Below, in pieces: positions 35,714 to 47,091 of a stretch of DNA of 64,000 nt. The stretch is from Adiantum capillus-veneris. Its lineage: Eukaryota > Streptophyta > Polypodiopsida > Polypodiales > Pteridaceae. The stretch spans positions 5,533,001-5,597,000 of the forward strand of contig CM043967.1 in the NCBI GenBank assembly GCA_014529385.2, read 5' to 3'. The notes under the pieces are model-generated. The model saw only the letters and a program-made list of their open reading frames with translations. It was not told the DNA's origin and did not search any database. The translations under genes were made by a program, and so were the position numbers. The number at the start of each line of letters is the position of its first letter. The stretch's first letter is position 1.

Positions 35714-37517
35714 ACTTAGAAATGAAATTTATCACAAATCCAACCACTCACCTGGCAAAGGATCAGTTTCCATCCAGCTTCTTGCCTTGCAGCTGAATAC
35801 ACCTGTACACAAGCGTTTAATTTCGGCAATCGAATCGAAGCATTTAACAGCTAGAGGTGGTCTTAGTAATGATTGGTATAACTAGAGGGTTAACCTCAAC
35901 CACTACTATATTTTATACACTTTGGATGTTCTTGATTAGGTCTTCTAATCTGGAACTGTACTTCCCTCGGATGTTGGTCAATTTACAGGGAATGTCTTAA
36001 TTTCGTCTTTGCTCTATCAAAAGGTCAAACAAGGTCCAATTTCACTTCTGAAAGAAGTTCTAGAACTCTTAAGTCAATTGGAACATCACTTTATGTCCTC
36101 AGTCAGCTTTTCTCTTAACTAAGCCCCTGTAGACATCCTACGCGTAGTATGTCTACCTGCTCAGTTTTGTTTGGATTTTGCACTATAGATTCCCCCTGAT
36201 GTGCTGAGTCCAGAGCTATTTTTACTTTTTGATTTGGACAGCCATAAGCTGGTCAATTGATCAGAAATCTGTTCCAGCAACCTGATGTTGGTCTGACCAG
36301 TCAAATCAACTCCAACAATTTGGACCAAAATTGACTAGGAGGCTTGCCTCAGGCTATACAACACCCTGATATGCCTACAGTCAGTTTTTGGCTTCAATGT
36401 CATGCAATAGACATTCTATGTGTAGCATGTCTAATTGCTCAAAATGGATTCAAATTCAAACCACAGACCCCTCTTAAGGTGCCGATCCCTTTGGTATACT
36501 CAAAGTTGGATTTGGAGTAATAAATCACATAGAACACATCCTACGCGTAGGATGTCTATATGATCTGTTTGACCCCAAACTTGAGCAACAGCTTCCCCTT
36601 GATGTCAAAAACCCAGTGCTATGCTTAGATTTTAGTTTGGATTTCAAAAGACCCCAATTTTAGCTATCCTAGCCCTTTTCAGTCAAAGATGCTAAAATCT
36701 ACTTAAAACCCAATTTTCTCACCCAATTAAGATGAAAGTCTTCTCAGGCACTCAATAAATCATGCAGATCATGCTCATGTAGCCATCCTATGGTTTTGGT
36801 CTTAAAATAATGCCTTGGCACAATTTGGGTAGGATGTCTAGCAATTTCCTTTCTATTTGACCTTATCCTGTCAAGATATGGTCAAACTTCCACTTTCCAG
36901 GTGAAAATAGGGTAAAACCTACCTTCTAAACACACTGGTCAACTCAGAATCTCAAAATTCCTACCTAACCACCCTGTAGACATCCTACGCGTAGGATGTC
37001 TCCTGGCTTAAAATTTAATTTTTTTCTGACAAAAATACTCCTTATGCTCTGCAGCTCCCTCAGAAATACTCACAGAAACTTTTGAACTTCACTTCAGCTT
37101 TCAAACACTCTTTTCCGTCTTTTACAACCTTGTGATGATCCTAACAACAAACATAATCATGCATGAAGTGCTCCAGATCATAAATCATGATGTCCTACTT
37201 ACCCTACTCCTACTCATCATGTGAGATGGTGATATTGGTGTCTCGGTTGCTTCCTGGCCTCTCCGGACTCTCAAGCTATCCTTTCACCGCCTCTACCACT
37301 CCAACTCCTACTCTCTACACCACAACTCAACTGATACCTAAAACTATCTAAGTCTACCTAAGTTTAAGGATCTAGGCCAGACACTTGCTCCCTATACTCC
37401 TCCTAAGACCTAGAGAGTCCTCCACCCTCTGATCCTATCTAAATGTAAAATGAGACTCTTGCAAGCCAGAGAATCCCTATCCTCAAGGACTAGTTTCGGT
37501 CACCTACTTAGGGTTTT
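35714..37517 (-). other. gypsy 5' leader with palindromes
   Basis: Untranslated leader between the PBS and gag, about 1.8 kb. It carries four copies of the AGACATCCTA...TAGGATGTCT palindrome (36131-36154, 36409-36432, 36534-36557, 36978-37001), mostly with CGCG centres, plus a half-site near 36829. No open frame of interest. Confidence 0.75.
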
Positions 37518-37537
37518 CGTCCCCGGCAGGGGCGCCA
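37518..37537 (-). other. Primer-binding site of gypsy element
   Basis: Minus-strand TGGCGCCCCTGCCGGGGACG begins one base after the 5' LTR end. It resembles the TGGCGCCGTTGCCGGGGA site of Tat/Ogre elements, which pairs with tRNA-Arg. Two or three substitutions make the exact tRNA uncertain. Confidence 0.8.
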
Positions 37538-37538
37538 A

Positions 37539-38467
37539 TGTTGGCGGATACGCTGCGACGGACGTCAACATAGCAAGAACTCACCCAACAAGATTTGTCA
37601 GCTGAGAACGAAGCTCGACAGGCAGGCATGTGGAAGCAAGCATAGGGTGTCAACCTACACTCGACCGACTCTTGACTACTTCCTACAGAGGTCTCTACCC
37701 AATGTCTAAGCTACAGCCTTCAAGAGTGCATAAGAGGAGATTTCCTACAACGCTTTCAAGAGCCAAATACCCATCAAACGTTCTCGAAATGCCACAGAAC
37801 TTGAAGGAAACCCTATTAACACCAATAGGTCACTCTCCCTAAGGTCCATGAACCAAAACCCCAACCCTAAACACCTGGTACAAAATCACGTAGGATGTCT
37901 GGTCAAAATTTGCAGGTCGTCGTTTCCAAAAACTAAAGTGCCTAATGTGTAGCTCTACTCATTGCGAACGCGTGGATATTTTGAAATGCAAAAACAGACA
38001 ATGTATGCTCACCAAATCACCAGATGTAGCTCGTGGATCGAGTTCGCAAAGCCAGATCGTACACCAACAATGTAGGTGTTGGCGTGTAGCTCTCGTCGGG
38101 GGCACACACTGCACTTCTCCGCACTCGATTCCGACCACTGGTGCACGCGTAGCGTCAAGATAAAACTCCCACTCTCTCTCGTACACAGAGTACACTCACT
38201 CACACAGAAAGAACTTTTTAAAAATGACAAAGCGTTTTTTTCATTAAGGTCAAAAGTGGTATAAATACCTTACAATCTCAAACCCTAATGTTCCAATTTA
38301 ACCATCCACTCAATCTAAATGTCAAAAATGGGATACAATCTAGAAGCTTCTGCAAGCCCCACTATTTACAAAGGTGAAATGGCGGTTTTTCTCAATTAAA
38401 GAATAATTACAAAAAATAATATCCTGTCAAGCAATCATTCTCCGTTGGGTGTGTCCAGCTGCTAACA
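37539..38467 (-). repeat. 5' LTR of large gypsy element
   Basis: 929 bp, TGTT...AACA ends, followed by the target duplication CCAAA. It has a single copy of the 46-bp unit that is duplicated in the other LTR and retains extra bases (CATTAAGGTCAA) near 38243. Confidence 0.95.
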
Positions 38468-39126
38468 CCAAAGGATGGTTCAGTTCGGGCCACATGCAGG
38501 TTGTACCTTCTGCATAGTGATGTTTGTGGGCCCATGCAAACTCCGTCCTTGGGCAATTACCTTTACTTCGTGACTTTTATTGATGATTACTCCAGGCATG
38601 CATGGGTATTTCCGCTTAAAGCGAAGTCCGAAGTTTTTATGTGCTTCAAACAATTTCTGGCTATGGCTGAAAATGTCTCGAAATGTACTATGGGCACCCT
38701 CCGTTCCGATTGAGGGGAGGATAAAACACCAATGTACAGTGCCTTATACACCTCAGCAAAATGGTGTTGCTGAGAGGAAAAACAGGTCACTGACGGAAAT
38801 GGCACGATGTATGGTCAAAAGTCAAGCTTTGCCGCATTCTTTTTGGCTTGAGGCCATCATGTGTGCCACTTATGTACTTAACTGGTGTCCTACGAAAGCT
38901 TTGCAGTCTATTACTCCATATGAAGCATGGCATGATAGAAAGCCTTCTATTGAGCACATGCGTGTTTTTGGTTGTTTGGCGTATGCTTTGGTGCCACAAA
39001 CACAGTGCAGAAAATTGGATGATAAGGCATCAAATGTATTTTTGTTGGTTATAGTGATGAAAGCAAAGGTTACAGGTTATATCATCCGCAAACAAAGCAT
39101 ATTCTGGTTTCACGGGATGTAGTATT
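38468..39126 (+). pseudogene. copia integrase core (3' part after insertion)
   Basis: Continues the integrase broken at 19136. It shows the first catalytic Asp in LLHSDVCGPM, FVTFIDDYSRHAWVF, LRSD as the second Asp region, and the third acidic residue in YTPQQNGVAERKNRSL. A stop directly after LRSD (38710-38712) and a short deletion between it and the YTPQQN motif break the frame. SITPYEAWHDRKPSIEHMRV and the GC(L/I)A motif follow. It would insert element DNA into the host genome but cannot be intact. Confidence 0.9.
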
Positions 39127-39540
39127 TGTGGAAGATTCTGTTCAGCCCTTGCTGTCATGTACTAGAAACAGTAATGTAAGCTCACAGGACATTTATGACA
39201 CTTTGTTGCCTCTTTTCAGTGGTGGAAATATGAATGTAATTTCCAATGAGGCAAATGTACAACCTTTGGGGGTTTCTGAAAATGTTATAGATCAGCCTAT
39301 TATTGATGCAGATGTACATGATGTACTTGATGAGGAAAGGGCTGAAAATGAGCAGGCTAGAGGTATGCCAAAATGGCTGGTGCACACTTTGCGTGACAGT
39401 AAATTGGATGCACCTTTGTCTAGCCATACTCGTTTAGGCTCTCGCCATGCATCTTATTCATAGATTGTTATGCTTTGGCTGTGTCTAGCTTACATGATGT
39501 TGAGGAGCCTCTGTCTTTTGATGAAGCACAGAATTCAGAA
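39127..39540 (+). pseudogene. copia pol spacer between integrase and RT
   Basis: A 111-residue open frame (39128-39463) rich in acidic residues, ending in RGMPKWLVHTLRDSKLDAPL. It corresponds to the variable linker before RT. No catalytic motif. Confidence 0.6.
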
Positions 39541-40415
39541 AATTGGATGGCACATGGACTTTATGAGATTTGCCTCCTCGCAAAAAGGCCATTGGTACGA
39601 AGTGGGTTTACAAGTTGAAACGCAAGCTAGATGGTGAGATCCATCGCCATAAGGCTTGACTTGTTGCAAAGGGTTATGCACAGCAAAAAGGCATTGATTA
39701 TGAAGAGACTTTTTTTCCCACTTGTCGTATGACTACTGTGCGTATTCTTTGTGCATTGGCAGCTCATTTGGGTTGGGATGTACATCAATCAGACATTGTT
39801 ACTGCTTTCTTGAATGGTGACATATTTGAGGAAGTTTATGTAATGCAGCCTCACGGTTTTGTCATAAAAGGACAAGAGGACAAAGTGTGCAGATGTAAGA
39901 AGGCTTTGTATGGGTTGAAGCAATCTCCTCGTGCTTGGTATGAGAAAGCTGACACTCATTTGGTTAAACGAGGCTTTCATAACAATCCAATAGAAAGCAC
40001 ATTGTACGTAAAGTGTGAGGGTGATGTACTTCTCATTGTGGTTCTTTATGTCGATGATTTGCTGATCATTGGACCAAATGTGAGACATATTGCTAAATTT
40101 AAGGCTGATTTGAATGCTACTTTCAAGATGAGAGATTTGGGGCTGTTGCAGCATTACTTGGGTATACAGTTTAAGTAGTGTGATGGTGGTATTGCCTTGT
40201 GTCAGAAAAGTTACATAGAGACATTGCTATGTAAGTTTGGACTTGAGGATGGCAAACCTATTGCCACTCCCATGGAAACAGGTTTGAAGTTGAGTCTACA
40301 TGATGTTGGTGATCCTGCTGATGTCACTCTTTATCAAACTGTTGTTGGCTACCTCATTTATGTATGCAACACGAGGCCATATATTTAGTTTGCAGTCTCA
40401 CAGGTCAGCAGATTT
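39541..40415 (+). pseudogene. copia reverse transcriptase
   Basis: Motifs in order are KGYAQQKGIDYEETFFPTCR, DVHQSDIVTAFLNGDIFEEV, KALYGLKQSPRAWYEK, the catalytic VLYVDDLLIIG (about 40045-40077), MRDLGLLQHYLGIQF and YQTVVGYLIYVCNTRP. A small deletion near 39545-39600 disrupts the N-terminal part, and stops lie at 40176-40178 and about 40386. The catalytic YVDD is intact. Confidence 0.92.
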
Positions 40416-41002
40416 ATGCATAGCCCAGGGTCTAAGCATTGGCAGGTTGGCAAGAGGATTTTTCACTACATTAGTGGCACTTTAGATCTTGGCTTGTTTT
40501 ATCCCAAGGGGGGATCATTGCCGCCAGACTTACATGCTTTTTCGGACTCAGATTGGGCTGGTTGTTTTGACACGCGAGTGTCCACAAGTGGTTTTGTTTC
40601 ATGCTTGGAAGTTCATGTATATCATGGTTGAGCAAGGAGCAACCTACTGTGGCCACTTCGAGTTGTGAGGCTGAGTACACGGCAATCTTCACAGCTACGG
40701 TTGAGTGTGTATGGCTCAGACACCTTATGGTTGATTAGGGTGTTGGACAGGACACTGCCAACACTATCTACACTGACAGTCATAGCGCATTGGCAGTTGT
40801 GAGGAACCCAATTTTTCATGCTCGCACAAAGCACATTGAGGTGCATTACCACTATGTCAGGGAGAGGCTCTCAGTAGGAGATATCAGCTTGTCTTATGTG
40901 CCAACACAGGACGACCTTGCAGATCTTTTCACAAAGGCATTGTCTCGTGAGAAGCTTGAAGCTTTCCGCAAAGCTTTGGGCTTACTCGCCTTTGTGGACT
41001 GA
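40416..41002 (+). pseudogene. copia RNase H, end of pol
   Basis: Recognised by HAFSDSDWAGCFDTRVSTSG, ATSSCEAEYTA, TIYTDSHSALAVVRNPIFHA and RTKHIEVHYHYVRERL, ending with DLADLFTKALSREKLEAFRK and a stop at 41000-41002. Internal stops occur near 40630 and 40738. The last codons lie 75 bases before the 3' LTR. Confidence 0.92.
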
Positions 41003-41066
41003 TCATGTCCTCAGGGCATGGCACTTCCCTTTACTCATGTGCCAGCTCTCGTTCACCGCATCACTC

Positions 41067-41077
41067 CAGGGGGGACT
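41067..41077 (+). other. copia polypurine tract
   Basis: AGGGGGGAC-type tract directly before the 3' LTR start TGTTACC. Confidence 0.8.
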
Positions 41078-41304
41078 TGTTACCATATACATGTGGTAGT
41101 GATGTGTGTGAACACACTAGGACCGCCGGGGCATTTTTTCCCTCTTTAGGAGGTTTTTTTCCCCGAGCATTGTAAATACGCCCATCACTCTAGGGCTATC
41201 TATCTTTCCATTACATACTAAGAAACACACTCTCTATTGTGTGCGTTGAGCTTCCTTCGTCTTCTCCAAGCTGTGTGCGTTTCTATGCAACCCTAATTCC
41301 AACA
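41078..41304 (+). repeat. 3' LTR of copia element
   Basis: 227 bp, same ends as the 5' LTR, about nine differences seen by eye, followed by CACAC. Confidence 0.95.
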
Positions 41305-41381
41305 CACACAATACCATAATATAACACACAATAGGGAGTCAAGCAATTAGAGGGCGATTAGTTTTTAATGAAAACAAATTA

Positions 41382-43266
41382 TGAGAGATACCCCTCCCCA
41401 GGGGTCTATGCACAAAATATACAATTTACACCTTTATACAATTTTCAATATGTTGCAGAAGCGTTTGCATAGGGGAGGAGTTCTCAGCGCTCGACCAAGC
41501 ATGGAGTTTAGGTCATTATCCGAACTGCATCCAGAGGCACCTAGCGACTAGTGCTATCCTTGAATGGGTGTTTGAATGAAAGCGTACTCAAGGAAAAATA
41601 TAACATTGTGGAGGGTGAATATGTGTACACCGCATTGCGGGAAGAGAGAGACAGAATATAGTGGAGGTGAAATAGAGTGCATAGAGATATGAGAGAATGA
41701 CAATAGAGAATCTTTAAATGCCTATATAAATGGAACAGTCAACCATATATTAATGCAATGACAAAAATTTGGGTATGCCATAACATCAAAACATTTTACA
41801 ACAAAATAACTAGCAAAGCACCGGACCCTATGTAGGGATCGACGGGTTCACCCATCCACTTCTGCTCTACTACGGACCTGGAGAATTTCACTTCACCGAG
41901 AGCGAGCCAGAACACTTCCAACCTACCTGAGCCAAACATAAGCTGAGGCCGCTTTGCCTCCCTCCATGAGCCCGAGCTCTGAAAGGATCCCAAGTACCAG
42001 TAGGTGGTAGGGTATCAACACCAACCATACCAATTTAGGTGCCACACCTCTTTGATGCCCATCACTGGTTGTTTAGGCAAATCCAATGCAAAATCCTCGA
42101 TGTGTAAGTTGTATTAGTCATTCAACCCTCGACGCACTAACCGTGTAGATGAGCCTAGCAAAAAGAAGAAGACCTAGGCAACACCCCCGATCCAGCAAAG
42201 CCCCAAGTCAACGATCCTTTTATCTAAGGCTAAGCGATATAGGTGATCCTAGTCTTGTAGCAATGTTGCCATGAGAAACATAACACGTGAGTCCAATTAC
42301 AATAGCACCTTCTGTATGCACAAATAATCTTTTCCAAGCAATTAGACTGTACAGGGTCTCTACCCTTATACGTTTGCCATAAACCATCTAGATCACTTCA
42401 TGATTGAATCCCAAAACCATAAACCAAAATCCAATCACATCACATGGGTGAGCACTCCACCCAACTCAGGTGAGGCACAACCAATCAATATATATTAACT
42501 CTCTATCACATCACTTTACCCCTATGATACTCACACAACAAACGGTAACCCAAAAAGAAAGCCACTTTAATCATATCTGCCTATGCAGTTTTGGTTGACT
42601 AACATATACCCTCACATAAGTTTATGTACATATAATAACTAAAATCAATTCATAAAAAAAAACCATAAATCATACATAAGTGGTTCGGTTCACTCACGAC
42701 GTCATATGGTACTCCCCCTTGGTAGCACCCCTACATGCGTAGGTAAAACAGGTTATGGAATGATTAATAACTCGCATACATGTGGTGATAACGGAGACCT
42801 AGATATATTTATTAACAAGTTTAGTCAAGCTTTTCAATTGATTAAGTTGCACATCCGATAAATCTTTATAGTGGTTCTCCAAGGAGCCTGGGGTCCAAAA
42901 TTTTCACTGTGAAGTGGGCAGCAAGCTGTTTTTTTACCATACCTCTTAGCTCGTGCATGATTTTCACATGACACCAAAGAGAAAATTTATTCTAAATCAT
43001 GTGTTTTATCTCTGATCTAAAGGGTTGGGGTTGATTTATAACGGTTTGTGAGTTACGATCAAAATAGTGTTCCTACTACTTCTATGACGTGAAACGAAAA
43101 GCGCTTTTTATGCACGCACGTGATCATAAACACATCGTGTGCATGAATCAGCGTGTTAAACATGATGAAATAATAATCAGGCAACTTCATACATACTCAA
43201 AAAATCCATACATGCACTCATATATGAAAAACAATCATCGAGAGGGTGACTACTCAGAAAAATAAC

Positions 43267-43359
<93 letters not shown>

Positions 43360-43503
43360 GATGGTTGTGGAGTTTAGAGCTTCTCACCATTCTTTGAGAT
43401 TGATTAGGGTATGTTGAAAGATTGCTTGCTTTGTTGTAAGAGAGCGGTGATGAGAGCTACATAGAGGTATTCACCACGAGTGCTTTTGGAGAGTGCGTAC
43501 ACC
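41382..43503 (-). repeat. 3' LTR of second gypsy element, truncated
   Basis: Collinear with 50010-52673. It lacks about 611 bases that correspond to 51121-51731 (junction near 42485) and has an expanded GA tract (43269-43355, 87 bases, against 13 bases at 52513-52525). It stops at GTACACC (43503), where integrase coding begins. Confidence 0.9.
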
Positions 43504-44250
43504 TGCTCATGCATACAATAAGCTCTTAACATGTCTTCAATGATTTGATTGGTCCTTTTTGTCCATCCATCAGTTTGAGGGTGATAAGCAGTACTAAAGG
43601 CCAATTAGGTTCTTGTAGCTGAGAGTAAGACCTTCCAAAAATTTGAGGTGAACTTCACATTGCGATCAGAAATTATCCATCGAGGTGAACCGTAATACAT
43701 GAAAACACCTTTCATGAAGACTTGTGCTATATCCTTAGCCATAAACATTGTCTTGACATGAAACAAATGGGTCATTTTTGTAAGCATATCAACAACCACA
43801 AAAAAAGAGTCATATCATAGAGATGTAGGAAGTCCTATAATAAAATCCATGGATATGCATTTCCATTTCATTTGTGGTGCATCAATAGGTTGAAGCTTAT
43901 CGGGGTATTGAACTTGTTCAACTTTAATACGTTGACATGTTAAGCATCTTATAACATAGTTCAACACATCGCTTTAGTCTTGGCCAAAAGAAACTCTTAC
44001 TTATAGTAGAGTAAGTCTTAATGGATCTTGGGTGTCTTGCTATAGGTATATCATGAGCTTTTTGTAATACTTGAAGTTTGATTCTACATTGATTTGGGAT
44101 ACAAAGACTGAAGTAAAGGTCTTGCTTCTCCGTGCGATTATTTAAATTCATCAAGTACTGGATTTTTATGTAATACGGTTCTTGAGACATACCTTCTCGA
44201 ATAAGGTCAATTAAGGAGGTAGTAGAGGTTGTGGCAGTCGCTACAATACT
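43504..44250 (-). pseudogene. gypsy integrase, truncated and fused to LTR
   Basis: It retains the zinc-finger region (HPRSIKTYSTISKSFFWPRL, CVELCYKM), the first Asp in the CISMDFIIGLP block, and the second Asp in WIISDRNVKFTSNFW. In the third motif AYHPQTDGWTKRTNQ, the catalytic Glu of the usual GQTERVN is Lys. After DMLRAY the coding stops matching integrase and enters LTR sequence at 43503. The product would lack the C-terminal domain. Confidence 0.85.
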
Positions 44251-45480
44251 CTTCCTATGTAAGGCATCGTCCAAAAGATTTTCTTTCCTAGGTTTATAGT
44301 CGATTACAAAATCATATTTGCATAACAACTCCATCCATCTTTGTTGTCGTATATTAAGGTCAAGTTGGGTGTAGATCCACTTCAAGCTTTTATGATCGGT
44401 ATGTAGTTCAAATCTCCTTCCACAACGGCCAATAATTCCAAGTCATGTGTAGGATAATTTAACTCATGTATATGTAACTTACAAGATTCATAAGCTATTG
44501 GTTTTCCTTCTTGAGACAGAACACCAATGATTGCATGTCCACTTGCATTTGTGAGCACAGTGAATGTCTTTGAGAAGTCTGGAAGCTATAGTATTGGAGC
44601 ATTCACCGAAGCTTCTTTGAGTTTCTCAAAACTAGCTTGAGCGCATTCATTCCAAGCAAACACTTTAGCCTTTCTAAGTGTATTAGTCAATGGAAATGCA
44701 ATCTTAGCGTAGCCTTGAATAAATGTACGATACCATCCTGTTAAACCAGGAAAATCATGTACTTCTCTTACTGATTTTGGTGTAGGCCAAGCTATAACAG
44801 CTTCAATCTTACTTGTATCAGTAGAAACACCATCCTTGGATACAAAAAATCCCAAATATTCCACCTTGTCAATGAAGAAGGTGCATTTGCTACGTTTAGC
44901 ATAAAGTTGATTTTGATGGAGAAGTTCAAGTACTCACCGCACATGTTCTTTTTGTTCTTCGATGTTTCTTGAGTGAACCAGGATATCATCAAAGAAGACA
45001 AGAACAAAATCATCAAGATACTCTCGAAACACGTCGATCATGAGATGATGAAAAGTTGGAAGGGCATTGGTGAGTCCAAAAGGCATAATTGTAAATTCAT
45101 AATATCCAAAACAAGTAGTAAATTCTATCTTTGATATGTCCTTCTCCTTGATTTGGATTTAATAATACCGTGACTTAAGATCAGTTTTGTGAAGATAGAC
45201 ACTTTGTGTAATCGGTCAAGCAACTCTTCAATCCTTTGTATCGCATACTTAATTTTTATTGTTACCTGATTCAATCCATGATAATCAATACAAAGACGTA
45301 GAGTACCATCCTTCTTTTGATTAAAGAGAACGAGAGTACTCCATGGAGAAACGCTGGGTCAAATGAAACCTTGTTCAACAAGTTGAGTTAGTTGCTCCTT
45401 GAGTTTTGCAGATACGGGTATCGACATTTTGTAACAGCCAGCTGGTTGAGCTCCTGGAGTAATCTCTATTGCATGATCAA
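44251..45480 (-). pseudogene. gypsy RT and RNase H of second element
   Basis: RT motifs are MPFGLTNALPTF (near 45060-45095), YLDDFVLVFFDDIL (near 44985-45030; catalytic FFDD), and VEYLGFFVSKDGVSTDTSKI with WPTPKSVREVHDFPGLTGWY (44586-44864). RNase H remnants include the [12 protein letters not shown] block and ELLCKYDFVIDYKPRKENLL near 44260-44330. RNase H shows Asn where the first catalytic Asp is expected (TNASG rather than TDASG). Multiple stops. Confidence 0.85.
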
Positions 45481-45656
45481 CGTCACGCTTAGGTGGTAAC
45501 TATGAAAGTTCTTCGGGAAATACATCATCAAATTTGGTTATCCATTCGGGTTCAATTGAATTTAACTTCTTCTCCTTAGGGTTAAGCTTTACTATGTAAA
45601 TCCTTTCATTCTTTCTATAAATATTCATAAGTTTGGTAAAGTTCACTAGTCTAAGT

Positions 45657-45950
45657 TTAGGCTACTATGAAGGTTGCAAAAGTATTGTGACCATCCAAAA
45701 CAAAAGTCAATTTACCCATGGAAAAAGAATGCCTAACCTTCCTACCCGTAGCTAATTCCACTATAAGGTCTGTATCAAGGTGTTCAAGCAAAATGAGATT
45801 TTTGATGCACTTAGGAGATATGAAAAAATGTATACTCCCTGAATCAATTAATAAGGTAAAATGGTTACCTTGATTCTTTGTTGGGGTTTGAATTACTAAA
45901 AATTGTTCATTCACTCCGTGTATGTTCAATTGCAACATGAACATACACAT
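45657..45950 (-). pseudogene. gypsy aspartic protease of second element
   Basis: A 97-residue frame with the retropepsin site TLLIDSGSIHFFISPKCI and an LVELATGRKV block. Active Asp present. The frame ends soon after FVLDGHNTFATF. Confidence 0.8.
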
Positions 45951-46013
45951 TTGCCTAATTTCCTTTGCCTCTAGTGCCTTGAGCTCTGTTAACTTGAGGT
46001 CTTCCTTGACGTC

Positions 46014-47091
46014 TTAGATTTCCTCCTCCTCCTGGACGAGGTTGACGGTTAACATTTTCATTGTTGTTATTGTTGGCAGGCGGTCCATTCCGAACAAAAG
46101 GTGGATTTCCTGGTCTAAAGTTCCATTGGTTCTAAGGTTGTCTCTGACTTTGGTCAAAGTTCTATTGATTGAAGTTCCTTCGATTTGTAGATGGTCTAGG
46201 TCTAAAATTTGCAAAATTTTGATTTGAGTTGAAGTTTCTACGTTCATAATTGTCCACCAATCTTGTGAAGCTTGAATTGTTAAATGGATAATCTCTAGAG
46301 TGATGGTCTGGATCAAGACAAGTGTAACACAAGTGGTCTTGTCTGGCCTTCATACGTAATAAGTTCTCTCTTCTTTGCTACGGATTTCCAGACCTCTGTT
46401 CGTCCTCAGAATGAGGCTTTTTTATTTCACGAACAAGAGCAAGTTTTGGTTTTCTTTTTTTGGTATTGGATAACTCTAGTTCAATGGGTTTGTTGCCTGC
46501 ATCAAGGACATCTGCAAAATTGGTAAGACAAAGACTCTGGAGTCTAGTCTTCATAGGATTATGTAACCCTAACCACAAATCGAGCTACCTTGACCTCTTG
46601 AGTCATCCCTGCAGGAGCATACTTGACAAGGGTCAAGAAATGTTAATAAGGGTCAATAAATGTTGATAGTATGATTCCAGATCTCTGGTTCCTTGAGTAC
46701 AATCAAGAAACTCATTCATACGATCAGAATGAAAAACTTTGTTCTGATAGTTCTTCTTGAGCTGGATTTTAAGATAATGCCAAGTTGATGCATTAGGATC
46801 AACATTGTTTTTTGTGCAATGATCTCTCCACCAATGCTTGGCTATTTTCTCTAGTTTGAACTTAGTGACAATGATAGCTTTGTTTACTGCTGATGAATGA
46901 GCCAAATCAAGGTAATCGTCCATGCGCTCAATCCAATCTTCAAGAACTTTGCCTATATCTTTGCCTTCCCCGCTAAAGTTTCCAAGTTGAGACTTGCGAA
47001 GCATAGCATCAATGTCTCTATCAATGATGGTGTGTTAAGGAGCAATAGGTGCATTTGCATTAGTAGTAGCCGCATTTCCTCTGGGAGGCAT
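46014..47091 (-). pseudogene. gypsy gag of second element
   Basis: The start is ATG 47091-47089 (MPPRGNAATT), with a stop after 18 codons. The gag domain is clear at 46633-47004: LEDWIERMDDYLDLAHSS, IAKHWWRDHC and ESYYQHLLTL. The zinc knuckle at about 46300-46330 reads CYTCLDPDHHSRDY, so the fourth metal ligand Cys is Tyr. The segment 46014-46316 is the basic tail before protease. Confidence 0.85.

Larger units (their letters stand above)
19137..38467 (-). mobile_element. 19.3-kb Ty3/gypsy (Tat/Ogre-like) element nested in copia integrase
   Basis: The element is bounded by LTRs at 19137-20097 and 37539-38467 with TGTT...AACA ends. It is flanked by the 5-bp duplication CCAAA (19132-19136 and 38468-38472). 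The minus-strand order is gag, protease, RT, RNase H, integrase remnant, extra ORFs, so the 5' LTR is on the right. The RT neighbourhood motif VFAWSYKDLKGVDPSI, the size, the extra ORFs and a PBS resembling TGGCGCC...GCCGGGGA all fit the Tat/Ogre/Athila group as known in plants. Every ORF carries stops or shifts. The element contains a ~750-bp foldback element, and its integrase core is deleted. Confidence 0.92.
16932..41304 (+). mobile_element. Ty1/copia retrotransposon, interrupted by a gypsy insertion
   Basis: The element has 227-bp LTRs at both ends (16932-17158, 41078-41304), both beginning TGTTACCATATACATG and ending CCCTAATTCCAACA. It is flanked by the 5-bp target duplication CACAC (16927-16931 and 41305-41309). 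The internal order on the plus strand is gag, protease, integrase, RT, RNase H, which defines the copia superfamily. Subtracting the nested gypsy element and its duplicated CCAAA leaves about 5.04 kb, a normal copia length. By eye the two LTRs differ at about nine positions. Stops and frameshifts occur in every domain. Confidence 0.95.
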
